NCBI GenBank assembly: GCA_003427395.1
Contig: BFEA01000550.1
Location: 791,691-855,690, forward strand
DNA from: Chara braunii
Lineage: Eukaryota > Streptophyta > Charophyceae > Charales > Characeae
Direction: 5' to 3'
DNA length: 64,000 nt
The notes beneath the pieces were generated by a model. That model was not told the DNA's origin. It did not search any database and saw only the letters and a program-made list of their open reading frames with translations. The number at the start of each line of letters is the position of its first letter. The stretch's first letter is position 1. Of the stretch, positions 46,479-57,790 are shown piece by piece. The translations under genes and the position numbers were made by a program.

Positions 46479-47443
46479 GTCGTAGCAGCGGACGGACGCA
46501 GATCAGAACTAGCATCAGCAAACTTCGTTTCAATCTTTTGCAGGACCTCCATACATCTCTTGACCAAGCTGACCTGAGTATCTTGAGATCGTTTGACATT
46601 ATCGAGTTCCATAACGAGGAGCCCAGCATCAAGCGGGCTCAAATTGGGGAAGGCAGCCTTCAGAGGGTCTTCATGGCGAGCGCGTCCTTGAGCAGGAAGA
46701 ACAGGAGGGGAGCCCTCCAGGTTTGCTTGCTGCCTCTTGCGAGAATCGGGTACATCAGTCGCGTGCTCCTTCCCCTTTATGGTCTTGATGGGATCACCGA
46801 CCACCTTCTCAATCTCCTTCCACATTCTTTTATTCTCTTCCTCCGTTCTCGCCTGATGTTGTTTGTCTAACTCCTCCATCTTGGCATTAATCATTCTGGC
46901 CATCCTGACTTCTTTCTCCGCTTGGTGAGATTCCTCCTCTAGCAGTCGTTTCTTCTCTTCCTCCTTTGCCATCCTGTCATGTTCTTCTCTCATCAGCCGA
47001 TCCTCCGCTTCCCTTCTTCGATCCTTCTCCTCTCGCCGGTCGTTGCCTAACTCCCGAAGCAGCGACACCACTTCACCGTCATTGGAGCGTTGTCGGGGAC
47101 CCCATGGCGCAGCAGAAGTTGACGGAGCCGTCGGAGGCCGGTAAGGGACCAATGCAGATGTATTAATAGGTGTCGAAGGAGTGGAAAGCATGCCACCCTG
47201 CTGGTGATTCACCGGAGCTTGGCTTAAAGGAGGAGTCGAGGGTGCATAGGCAGCTTGAGTAGGAGGCGCATAGACCGCGTGAGGTGGGGGGTGGGAAGGC
47301 AAGCCTGCTCCAAATCTACCCACAGGAATGCCAGAGATGAGGCCGTCCTGCCTGGGGTAAGGACAGTTCCTCTGGAAGTGCCCATACTGATGACAATTAT
47401 AACAGGAGCGATCGACGGCAGGATACTGGCCTTGATCGGCCAT
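46479..47443 (-). CDS. ORF1 N-terminal part: CCHC zinc-knuckle, coiled-coil gag-like protein
   Basis: I chose the ATG at 47443 because the knuckle follows closely and the open frame before it is hydrophobic and unlike the rest. Numbering from it: zinc knuckle C14-x2-C17-x4-H22-x4-C27; Pro/Ala-rich linker (about 50-118); a long highly charged Glu/Arg/Lys coiled coil (about 125-215); and a basic segment. Proteins of this make-up bind element RNA and oligomerise. Among Penelope-like elements a coiled-coil ORF1 is described in some giant telomeric types, but a CCHC gag-like ORF1 next to a nuclease-first element is unusual. It is cut at 46479 by the adapter, so the product shown is incomplete. Confidence 0.7.
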
Positions 47444-47846
47444 ATCCCCGACTTCAAAATAGGGACGAATGAACAAAAATACTAACCACCCCGCACGAAC
47501 GTAGATAAGGGAGGCGACGAACAAGTTCACGGACAAAGCACGAAAAGCATCCAAAAAATGAGGATTCAATAACGATCGGTTCCCCACTAAATGTAAGAAT
47601 AAGGACACGGTACGCGATCAAAGATTCCATACACGCAAACAGAAGGCAAGGTGCAGAGGAGAGTTGAAGCTGGGGGGACGAGCAATCTGAGAATAGAGAA
47701 CAGGGCGAAAACAATTGACCGATGAAACCCCAACCAATATGAACTAAATGATGGGAAAGGACCGTATCCCTAAAGGGAGAGGTCGCAATCACCAATGGCG
47801 ATTACACCATTCCACGACTAAAGAGGTGGCTACAATCGCTTCCAAC

Positions 47847-49298
47847 TGATGAAGAAGGGTAACGCATAGTAGTGCGTAAAGGCCGAAATTGCATTACGAA
47901 TGAAAGAACAAAGGAGAGGAGAAAGGTGGAGGATTAGAAAGAAGAATAAGGATTGGAGCGAGGAAGGTGGAAGATTAGGAGAGGAGAGATTAGGAAAAAC
48001 GGATGAGTACACAAGAGAGAGTCAAGCTAAAACAAAAGCACAAAAACAAGAACGACACGAAGTAAAGGCCGAAAGTCACGGACACGAGTAAACGAATCAG
48101 ACACTTTTTTTAAAAAACGTGATGAACCAGTGTCAAAAAACTGGCGGTGTCCCTACGATCGTTTCAAGCGCCCGCCAGAGACGCTATCATCAGGGGACGT
48201 GAATCGCGTGCCAAGGCTAGGACTGAGACTCCTTAAATACAATCGTAATCGTCTTAAGAACACCCTTCTCACCAAACCATCCAACTCCAATGCCTATGTA
48301 TTCCAGCAATGCGAACGGGAGAAAGAAAGGGGAGACGGAGGAGCTTGGGGCACATAGATCGAAAGTCATAGAACCAAGATAGAAATGGAGAGCGAACAAG
48401 TCATAGAAACCGTAAGTGACAGGGAGAAAAATAGAAACAGTTGAGAAACGGTGCCAGAACTTGGACAGAGAAGAAATGAGGATCGAAGAGAGGCAGGAAG
48501 CAAAGAGGAAAAAAGGTCGGGAGGGAGGAAAAAGGAGAAGCGAACAAGGGACAGAAAGCAGCCCATCCGCGCAAGAGAATACTCCAAAGTCAAAATTCCG
48601 CGAACTGAGGTTGTCGAAGATATGGCAGAGGTCACCAACCGGGTGGAGCCCTGAGAACTTCGTCAGCAGAAAGCCCCGTAGTGAAAGACCAACGAGAACG
48701 TAAGGAAACCAAATAAAGCAAAAGATCAGAGCTCGTAACACTCGGCTGACTAGTATTCAGAAAAAAGGCAGCATCAGATCCAGGCCCTGTCCCAGCGGTT
48801 CAAAAATGAGCACTGGTATGTCCTTTGAAAAATGCGCCAAACTAATAGTCTTGCGGCCGCCTGAATAGTAGAACTTCACGACTAGGGAATCGGCCAAAAG
48901 GTGGAATCGAGTATACAGCTGCGAATAGGCCCAGTCAAAGCAGCAAATCAGATTTCGTTCTGCAGAGGAACCCCCCCCCCCCCCGGAACTCCCAGACCCC
49001 CGTGCAGTGAATTCGAAAGCTTCAAGTAGGAGATCCTTCCAGCCGAAGCTCCCTCCAAACTAGTAGTCTTTCAACAGTCTGAATGATAACGCTTTAGCAC
49101 TAGAGGGGGCAGCCCAAAAATCAGGTCAGATAGTGGGCAGCGAAAAGCCTCAAATCAGATCTCGTTCTAAAAGGGAGAAAATCGAGGCCCAGGAATCCCA
49201 GACCCCCTTATGGTGACGTGAAAATTTTGCCAATGAATTCGAAAGGCTCTGAGTAGGAAATCCTTTAAGTCGAAGCTCCCTCCTTAAAACAAGCAGAC
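47847..49298 (-). repeat. Upstream pseudo-LTR
   Basis: 1452 bp in direct orientation with 41702-43175. Its 49298 end corresponds to an internal position of the RT frame, consistent with being the 3' remnant of a preceding tandem copy. Confidence 0.9.
48141..48214 (-). ncRNA. Hammerhead-ribozyme-like fold in upstream pseudo-LTR
   Basis: Same fold as at 41996-42069. One change in stem II (GACGCT to GGCGCT) leaves a U-G pair, so pairing is retained. Confidence 0.6.
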
Positions 49299-49395
49299 CC
49301 TTATAACTTATAAGTTTTCAATCAATTATTATGGGTTCTTTGCGAAGTGAGGAATACCCTTATAACTTATAAGTTTTCAATCAATTTTAATTTAT
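49297..49395. repeat. Short direct duplication beside the Penelope-like element
   Basis: CCCTTATAACTTATAAG followed by TTTTCAATCAATT occurs at 49297-49327 and 49358-49387. Confidence 0.85.
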
Positions 49396-49444
49396 AAAAA
49401 AAAAAGCATTAAAGATTGTGGTGAAAAAAAAAAAATACATTCTA

Positions 49445-49770
49445 TTTATCCTCGACCTTATCCTCCCCCTACTGTTTTTCTTGTTTTTTCTCCTCCTCCT
49501 CCTCGTCCTCCATCACCAAGGCCTATTCCTCCTCCTCCACTACCTCACCGTCGTCCTCCTCCTCATTTTCCTCTTCCTCTTCCCCATCCTCCTTCTCCTC
49601 CTCGTCCTCTTCTTCTTCCTCCTTCCACTCCTCCGCCTCCTCTTCTTCTTCTTTTTCCTCCTTTACCTCTTCCTCCATCGTCTACGCCACCTCCTCATAT
49701 TCCTCCTGCTCCTCTTATTCTTCTTTCTCCTCCTTTTTCTCCTCCTCTTTTTCTTCCTCCTCCTCCTCCT
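49445..49770. repeat. CTC/TTC-rich pyrimidine tract
   Basis: Imperfect CTCCTC and TTCTTC triplets; the Leu/Phe-rich frame through it is compositional. Confidence 0.9.
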
Positions 49771-50795
49771 CGTCATGTGTAGCAGCAGGCCCTCCATTAA
49801 CCCCCGCCCCTCCCCCTTTTTACCATTTTTTAAAATTTTTTGCTAAGAATGACCTCAAATTGTTTTCTGGGAGTTTCCTAGTGGTGCGCAGACCCCCCCC
49901 CGATTCAAAGTTGTTCTCCGGGATTTTGAACAACTCCCCCCTAATTGTCTCCCGAAAACGTCCGGGGGAGATGTCTCCCGATCGAACAGCTTGCAGCCTA
50001 AATAGAAACATAAAAACATAAATTCAGATAATAGTTTTGATCCAACGTCCCAACCTCTTTGGACCGAGTACAAGATCCCCTCGAGCCCAATCTGATCAGT
50101 TTCGCGAAGGTACAACAAGTTTAGACGAGGAACGACATACATCAATGAAGAAGTGAGTGATGTAAAAGATGCGAGTCAAGCCATGCACGGTGCGATAAAA
50201 ATATACAAAATGTCTCAGTCGAGATTCCCTTGGCAGTGAATGCTCAAACCAAAGAGTAAAACTCTACATCCCAGACGAAAAAAGGATGATTTAACGTTAA
50301 ACAGATTTGGGCCTAAAGGGCCTTTCTTGCTTGGGTCCGGTGCCACTAGGTACCCTAATGGTCCCATGTAAGTGTGACCAAGTCCTACCCAGGAGGAGTC
50401 TCGCATTGACCTAGTTTCTGCCTCTACCGAACTAGAAAACGAATATCAACTTCAAAGAGAACCTACTAGTTATAATCGTTCAAAGACAGACAGACAAAGC
50501 ACTATAGAAAGATATGGCGTCCAAATCAAGCTACCGCATCTCTTCATTCATTAGGTGATAATGCAGTTTGCATACTCATACACAATCAAAACCATAGAGG
50601 AGTAGGAAACGAAACCCAGAATAACCGCAACAGGACAATCAATACCATGCACACACAGATACAGGCATCTCGTGGGTGCATGACACTTACCTAAGTTGCT
50701 TTACCATCGAGATGAAGTGGAACTCAACCCCTTCTCATATGGTCCTCCTGACCCCTTTAATGCTACCCCTACACTAGTGTCCTATCTAGTAGGAG
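49771..50795. other. Unassigned stretch with a CTCCCGG word cluster at 49865-49985
   Basis: CTGGGAG, CTCCGGGA, CTCCCGA and CGGGGGAGATGTCTCCCG occur within 120 bp, recalling one end of the short insertion elements, but no partner end was found. The remainder has no recognised feature. Confidence 0.4.
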
Positions 50796-51140
50796 CTACT
50801 TTGCGACTTGTACTCACCCCCGTACGAGTACGAGTTGTACTCATTTCTCGTACGCTACTCGTACTCAAGGCCCCGTACGACTTTTTTTAATTTTTTTTAC
50901 TGTTTTTATTTTTTTTCTCAAATTCTAATAAGAATCTGCAGATGGTGCTCACACAAATGTTGCTTGCTTTGGGATGTTACAACTTACAACACATATTTGT
51001 TTTTCTGATTTTTTTTATGAACTTTTTTTTTTTTTTTTTTTTTTTTCGTACGGGTCGTACGAGGGCGTACAGGTTCCGTACATATATTACCTGTACGTTT
51101 CGTACGGAAAGGCCCCGTAGGTGTACGTTCGGTAATGTAG
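50796..51140. mobile_element. Short TIR insertion element, GTACG end-word type, second copy
   Basis: 345 bp flanked by AGTAGGAG (50788-50795 and 51141-51148). The ends are CTACTTTGCGACTTGTAC on the left and, inverted, CTACATTACCGAACGTAC on the right. GTACG clusters lie at both ends. The core has AAATGTTGCTTGC and TTTTTCTGATTTTTTT. It matches 15259-15628 in reverse. Non-coding. Confidence 0.85.
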
Positions 51141-51148
51141 AGTAGGAG

Positions 51149-52014
51149 GGTCTGAGTTCAACACCAAAGTGCAACGCCGAATACCTCGCCAATGTTGAAG
51201 ATCAAAGTCGCAACTTGCAGTCCGTATGCAAAATCGCCACCTCCCTCAACCTCGCCTACTTGTGGGAGGCCCTAAAGTCGCCAAGTTTTCCTTTAGGTTA
51301 GATTTCACGTGCGAGTGCCGCTCACTATCGACGCCCAAATTGTCGCATGAAGTCTTCTCGAAGCGTCTCGCCCCCCCCACTCAACCCACTGTTCTAAGAG
51401 TCGTGGGCCTACTCCTTCTACTTGAGTATTTTCCCCACTGCAACCCTCAATGTCACGGCGGCAGGTGAGTACGGGTCCTGCAAGGCCTTTCAAGCAAGCA
51501 AGTACCCTAGCCTGTCACACACACACACAAGCCGAAAAGCACTCAGAGAGGCACGCAGACCAACAATCACGCACACACACAGACTTAGAAAACTCAGTAT
51601 CAATGAAAATGTCAAGAAGAGATTCGTTCTCCAGGCAACACTCAGAAATCATTTGTGTTCTCCGTCCGTGTTTGGGACGGTCCTTACAATACACTAAAAA
51701 AACGCATGACTGTCCCAAACTATTTCGTCGGAGTTTCATCGACTCTTCAGGAGGTTGAATCCTAATAATCTACCCAGGATGCATTTGGCTGATGGATAAG
51801 GACTCACCACATTGCCCAAAGTTATCGATACCCCTAAGAAAAGTGGTCTACTTTGTGTGTCTTTTAATTTCACCCACAACAGCCCAAATTCTAACCAAAT
51901 GAGTACATCCAAAATCGAAGCAGCTTTTCTCCTATTGCTAACCATGAGAGCAATTGAGTTGAGACAATTCTACCTCTTCAGCAAGCAATATAGAGCACAG
52001 TGAGAACCCTCTAA
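51149..52014. other. Unassigned stretch, no supported gene
   Basis: Contains short CA runs (51518-51530). One frame after 51150 looks coding-like for about 40 codons but then ends; I cannot assign it. Confidence 0.4.
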
Positions 52015-52178
52015 AACTTTGTTTACTTTGATTTTCCTTAGGGTATCCCTTCTATTTGCTTTTACAGCTCCCCATTTACCATGCCTTGCACACACAAGAC
52101 TGCCCATGTTGATTGTGGTTGAGCAGCAACTGCCCATATCCCCATGCGCCTCAACGACCCACGTGTGTGTGTATGTGT

Positions 52179-52216
<38 letters not shown>

Positions 52217-52343
52217 TGTTATAGCACCCCAAATTCTCGATCATTTTCTCCACAAATCATAACAAACCATCCATGATCCATCCATAACAAAAAAACATAG
52301 ATGACTAATATAATAGAAAATGCAAGGTTGGCCAGGTTTGTGT

Positions 52344-52400
52344 AGTTCAACGCCAAGTGCCCACACACCAGTCTGCCGCCAAAGCGGCACACTTGCACAC
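52344..52400. repeat. 56-bp hairpin motif, six copies in the array
   Basis: Copies at 52344-52400, 53253-53307, 53691-53746, 58257-58314, 59178-59231 and 59545-59600. Consensus pieces are AAGTGCCCGCACACC, then CCGCCGAAGCGGCAC, then ACTTGCACATA. AAGTG pairs with CACTT and an inner CCGC pairs with GCGG in most copies. Most copies directly follow a (TG)n run. Confidence 0.8.
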
Positions 52401-52723
52401 ATACATACACATATATTTATTTAATTTATAAAAGGGTGGACGACAAGAAGCAACTTACCTAAGATAGATGACTCCACCAGCAAGAAAAGCACCGACCCCA
52501 TCCGCTATAGGCCCAAAAAAAGTTGGACAACTCTCCACGTCAACCCACAAAACCACAAAACACGATAACACAAAATGCTCCACTAATGAAAAAACACAAA
52601 CCACACATGACAATGGTCTAAAAGTACATTAGAGCTCTTTGTGATGGCCTACAGTGCCTCCAAATATCAAAATACCGTGCAGAACTTGTACGCAACACCA
52701 AGAGTGTCATGAACTTCCCCCTA

Positions 52724-52890
52724 CCATGGAACCTGCAGAATCGGACAATGTCCTCGTGCTTCAACGAGGTCACTGCAAGTACTATGTCAAATCCCATAAG
52801 ATTTTTATACGACACCCGGAGCGTTATTGCTACCCCATTCTTCCATGTGCTCCGAGAGAGAAGCCCGCGGCAATGCCACTCACAACAAAC
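52724..52890 (+). pseudogene. Conserved coding-like module, copy in unit 1 (unknown protein)
   Basis: A frame with D-N-V-L-V-L-Q-R-G-H, Y-Y-V-K-S-H-K-I-F, R-H-P-E-R and Y-P-I-L-P-C-A-P recurs at 57630-57790 and, cut short by a stop, at 63471-63543. Between the first two copies, over 25 aligned codons, I count 10 third-, 5 second- and 2 first-position differences, and a nearby 18-bp insertion keeps frame. This bias suggests past selection on protein. No family recognised; probably an exon or fragment of a transposon gene. Confidence 0.45.
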
Positions 52891-53005
52891 ACTCTCAAGC
52901 CTCCTTATAAAGATCTTATGGCCAAGACCCCAAAATCCCACCCTTGAAAAAACTTGTGGCCACCCACATACATTACTTCATCAACAAAACAACCAATGTT
53001 GCAAA

Positions 53006-53006
53006 N
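53006..53006. other. Single N between exact 92-bp duplicates
   Basis: 52914-53005 is repeated at 53007-53098. Unit 2 has one copy only (58869-58960). This looks like an unmerged contig overlap. Confidence 0.9.
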
Positions 53007-54559
53007 TCTTATGGCCAAGACCCCAAAATCCCACCCTTGAAAAAACTTGTGGCCACCCACATACATTACTTCATCAACAAAACAACCAATGTTGCAAAGC
53101 AGGGCAAAAAATTCGACCATGTATAAAAAAAACAAACCAACAAAACACATTCATCCGACGAGAAAGATTGTGTCTGTGTTTGTGTGTGTTTGTGTGTGTA
53201 TGCGAGTATGTGTGTGTGTGTGTGCATGTGTATGTTTGTGTGTGTGTGTGGCTTAGCATGAAGTGCCCGCACACCCGTCTACCGTCGAAGCAGCACACTT
53301 GCACATAATGTTATACATACATATACACATATATATATATAATCCATAACGGGATGGAGGGCAAAAGAACTTACCTATGACAAAAGACTCCTCCACCACG
53401 AAGGCAACAACCCCACCCCCCAAAGGTCTGAAAAGAATTGGAGAGTCTTCCGGATTAACCCACAAAACCACAAACTGAATTACACAAAGACAACACAAGA
53501 ACTACAACATTGGCAGTCTCGACTTTTCTCCCAAACTACCCATGCATGTCACTAGCAAATAGAGGGAAGGTAAAAGACAACTTACCTAAATCAGAAGACT
53601 TGTCCAACAAGAAAACACCAACCCAACTTGCCAAAGGTTCGAAAAAAGTTAGAAAGTCTTCCACGCTTGTATGTTTGTATGTGTGTGTGGCTTAGCGCCA
53701 AGGACCCGCACTGCCGTTTACCGCCGAAGCGGCACAGTTGCACATATACATACATGATAGATATATACATACATACATATATATATTTGTACATATATTC
53801 AAACCATAAGAAGGTGGAGGGCAAGAAGCAACTTACCTAAGACATAATTCTCACAAAAGTAATCACAATTAAAGCATCGGGGGCGTATTGAAATAAGGAA
53901 GAACACTTCGTCATTCAATTAACGGCTTTGGAATGATCAAAAGAATTGTGAACGAGTTGTTACGAAGAACATATTCTGCAAAATTTAACGCAGTCTCAAT
54001 CCAGCAAATGATAATTGAAAGTAGACGGCTACTAGACGCAAAGTGAGTGATTTGCCGCTTTCTTTCTTTCTGTCTCTCTCATTAATGAAATACGTGATAT
54101 GCATTGCGTAAAGAGTTTGTAGATCTCAAACAACCGTTTTGATTTAAGAAGATCATGAAGAATGTTACTTGAAAACATATTTGATGAAACAAACAAAATA
54201 TGAATAGTTCACAAAACATAATCATAAAATTTCGTTTGTAATTGAATGTTGCTCCAACCAATGTTTTTAAGCGATACATCAAAACATGTCATAATGCTCC
54301 TACTATGACGACAATCCCTTTAATACTTTTGACTTTTGGAAATCTTTTTCGACAGCGAAATGAAGCACGTTCCATACTTGAGAGTTAAGGACATTTCTTC
54401 GTGTGTTCATATCAGGGCTATTACACGACTTTGGCTAAGAAACATTTAAGTTGTTTATAAAATTACCACGACAAACTTAAGAAAAAAAAACTAACCATAA
54501 CAAAACACGCCATCAAAGAGGTCCTACAAATGCTCAAAATCCTAGGATCCCTTGCAACC

Positions 54560-55210
54560 CTTTTAAAGCTCTCAAGCACTGTCTTACTCCCTGTCGAGCT
54601 CTTCCAGGCCTCAGACCCCCACCTTTCTGGGTTACAGGGCAACACGACTTGACCCAGCTTCGATCAGCAGGTTACGACGCAACACCCGAATACCGGCAAA
54701 CGTCGTTCTAGCATCGAACAACTGCAAATCGATGAGTATAAAAGCAATGGAGCCACCTAAGACGAGTTGCGAGAAGTCCTTAAAATCCTAAATCATTCTT
54801 AAGACCACAATTGGCAACCATGAACAACCTGCAAAACCTTGGATCATAGGAACATTTAGACCGGAAAAACCACCTGCCTTAGTGCTTTCAGCAACCGAAC
54901 CCTATCTGCCTCCCCCCTATGTCCCGATACTCAATCGCTACCAAACCTCACACCCCCAACTGCTAGGTTACAAAGTGGCACGACCCACCTCAGGAAAGCC
55001 CCACCTGCTAGGCTAGCGACTTGCCCCGACCCTGCCCAACATCGACTGAGTACCAGCTCACCAATAGACATTAGAGTGCCTTTCACCCTCAACAACTCCT
55101 CAGATCTCTCTACCAGGTCTCATACCCCCATGCAGCTCGAGTTACAGGGCANCAACAACTCCTCAGATCTCTCTACCAGGTCTCATACCCCCATGCAGCT
55201 CGAGTTACAG
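54560..55210. repeat. Diverged ~55-bp sub-repeats in unit 1
   Basis: Repeated pattern of CCAGGCCTCACACCCCCA, then CTGCTAGGTTACA, then GGCA-CACGACC near 54605-54655, 54940-54990 and 55110-55170, with matching blocks in unit 2 (60455-61105). Confidence 0.55.
55152..55152. other. Single N between exact 62-bp duplicates
   Basis: 55090-55151 is repeated at 55153-55214; unit 2 has one copy. Unmerged overlap. Confidence 0.9.
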
Positions 55211-56399
55211 GGCAGCCCGACCAAACCCCAACACCGACCAGCATCGTATGGCCTCGTCCATTCGCAAACCACCGGGACCAAGGACATCAGCAAATACCAA
55301 TCAAGCCCCAATCATCACCATAGTTGTAGTTCCGATCATCCCGCTCCTCCAGGCACTGGTTGCATCAAACAACAATATTCCTTCTCGACCTTACTCTGAC
55401 AAGACTTACCGCAGTAGAGACAAGACCATTGTGCCCTATTTCCACCCTACAGGGTAACCGCTTCACTGCAGAGTACGTTATTTCCAACCATCGCAACCAA
55501 AACAGCCCGCTGCAACCAGCACCAAACTTATGAAGATTCCCAATTTGAGCCTCAGGGCAGTCAAGAAATTTAAAATGATTCATGAAACTCACATGCATAT
55601 TGCGTAAACCTACAGTATCGCGCACTGAGACACAATTCTTGCATGACTCTTGGCATCCCATAAACAAATAAAATCAAGTTCTGAATTCAAGAAATAAGGG
55701 TCCAGCCTCGAACTTAGAAATTATATCGTAAAAATTAGAGATAAGCTTATTGAGAATTGTGGGAAGTTAAAATGCCGAATTTCAACAAATTTGAACGTGA
55801 AAATTTAAGAAGAAAGTTGTAAGAGAATATAAAAATTTAGACTTCAGATTTAAAAGTTATGGATTTATTTCGGATATTGAATTAGGTAATCACACTCAAA
55901 TTTATTTATGATATGAGATTTCGGTTTATGGTAGAATATTAGGATGCAGAAAATTGCAACGCTCAAAATTCAAAAAAGTACGTCAAAACTCAAAGGAGGA
56001 TTTTACGTGCCAATTGACATTAGAAATAGTTAGGGTTATCAGTAATATGAAGTTTTTATACTTGAGACAAACTCTTAGCGATCAAGGTTTAGACATCTAG
56101 GGTACGAAATAGGAAAACTGAGGGAGGGGGGTGTAAAAAAAACACGTCAAAGTGTTTTTCTCTGCGTATGGATATGGTCTTAATACTACCTGCAACCCTT
56201 CAACAATGAAAAGTTGTATGTCCTCGGCCATACTGTGCCAGTGTGCCTCACCACACCTTCGGCCCAAAGCCAGGCGCGCAACATACTTTTCTCCCCTTCC
56301 AATATTGCTCACAAATCATGAATACAAAGTTCAACTTAGGAGGTTGGATGTTGCACGCTGCTTTTCCTTCGTTTCACCGTCTGTCTCCTTCAATACCTT

Positions 56400-56760
56400 T
56401 CCACAAGAAGAAGAAGGAGAAGGCTCTTCTTCCTCCTCTTCTTCCTCTTCCTCCTCCTCCTCTTCTTCGTCTTCCTCCTCCTCCTCTTCTTCATCTTCCT
56501 CCTCCTCCTCCTTCTCCTCCTCCTCCTCCTCCTCCTCTTCTTCTTCGTCTTCCTCCTCCTCCTCCTCCTCTTCGTCTTCTTCCTCCTCCTCCTATTCCTT
56601 CTCTTCTTCTTCTTCTTCTTCCTCCTCCTCCTATTCCTCCTCTTCGTCTTCTTCCTCCTCTTCCTCCTCTTCTTTCTATTCCTCTTCTTCTTATGCTCCT
56701 CCTTCTGCTTCTGAAGAAGAAGAAGAAGAAGAAGGAAAAAGAAAAGAAGTAGAACAAGAA
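56400..56760. repeat. (TCC/TTC)n tract in unit 1
   Basis: Triplet repeat giving a poly-Ser frame on plus (with a short Glu tail) and Lys/Arg-rich frames on minus. Counterpart at 62235-62570. Confidence 0.95.
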
Positions 56761-57629
56761 GAAATCGTTCCCTTACCACGACGTGTTCCGCCGTATTATC
56801 GTGAAAAAGTTCAAAGGTACCATATAGAACACAACTACGACAAGATCCGTTGTACTTTAGCAACTGCGTCGCGTTGAGCGTATTGACAACCATATTAGAA
56901 AGACAACCATATTAAAAGGACTACCTCGACCTCCTTTTCCTTCTCCTGAACCCAACCCACCACGATCGGAAGAGAGATGTCAAACCTCTACCCACCCGGT
57001 AGCTACGAAGGCAACAATTGCCCTTCACTCCAACAAAACAAGGCTAGCGGCACGAACCATCCGTGAAACAACGAACCAACGGATGGTATGGCCACACCTT
57101 GTCGAGCCTGTAGACAAGTCGCCATTAAGTCTTTGAAAGAAGCACCCATCAGCAGCATAGAGCAACAAGTTGAAGAAGAGGGGAGGAAAACCAACTTGTA
57201 CCGCCACAATCCTCACGCACCACCATCGCCACCTTCCTTACGAATAGCTTGCTTTACCTCGTGACTTCCAACACACAGTAGCTTCCCGCCAGGTTTTTTG
57301 GCGGAGTGGCAGCCACTCGACCTCCAACACACGGTAGTGTCCCGACCATATTTTTTCGCTGGGCCGGCAGCGTTGCACCCCCGGTAGCGCCGTGCCGGCG
57401 GCCTGGAGGTCAATCCTTGGATAGCTGCCCAGGTCGAGCCCACAAAAGTGATAAGACCACAAAACAACATAACACAAAAAGCTCAACTAACAAAAAAGAG
57501 TCGGCAACACATGCCAATGGTTTAAAAAAAAATAGAGCCCTCTCCAACGACCTATAACGCCAATACCACGAAACCTGTATGCAACACCAAGATCGCCATG
57601 AAACCTCCCCCTGCCTCGCAACCTGGAAA

Positions 57630-57790
57630 ATCGGATGATGTCCTAGTGCCACAGCGAGGACTCTACGAGTACTATGTTAAATTTCACAAGATCTTCACAC
57701 GACACGAGGAGTCATACTACTTAAAACACCCTAGAAGCTACCCTATTCTTCAATGTGCTCCAAAAGAGCAGCCCATGAGAATAAAACCCA
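57630..57790 (+). pseudogene. Conserved coding-like module, second copy (unknown protein)
   Basis: Homologue of 52724-52890 near the end of unit 1, preceded by an ATG at 57598 in frame. The frame stays open to 57855. See that entry for the substitution pattern. Confidence 0.45.

Larger units (their letters stand above)
41702..49298 (-). mobile_element. Penelope-like element with N-terminal GIY-YIG nuclease (Chlamys/Naiad-type order)
   Basis: Reading on the minus strand: pseudo-LTR (49298-47847), ORF1 with CCHC knuckle and coiled coil (47443-45961), GIY-YIG domain (45957-44749), CxC linker (44748-44623), reverse transcriptase (44619-43027), pseudo-LTR (43175-41702). The RT stop lies inside the downstream pseudo-LTR and the upstream pseudo-LTR carries the same piece of RT end. 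That is what tandem, 5'-truncated Penelope-like copies give, and not what true LTRs give. Nuclease-before-RT with a CxC motif between them is the published hallmark of the Naiad/Chlamys clade. A separate gag-like ORF1 is not part of the usual description. Two in-frame TGA codons and an assembly adapter prevent calling it intact. Confidence 0.8.

Noticed and set aside
47847-47905. Second hammerhead candidate on the plus strand at the pseudo-LTR edge (CTGATGA ... GAAA)
   Set aside because: No stem II directly follows CTGATGA, and the other pseudo-LTR lacks the first C of the core.
41702-49298. Interpretation as an LTR retrotransposon because of 1.46 kb direct repeats
   Set aside because: The RT coding end lies inside the repeat, no integrase, RNase H or protease is visible, and the nuclease is GIY-YIG; a Penelope-like element with pseudo-LTRs explains all of this.
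56152-56877. 241-codon poly-Ser protein with an acidic tail
   Set aside because: The Ser tract is a TCC/TTC microsatellite; the counterpart in unit 2 stops right after it and no conserved domain is present.
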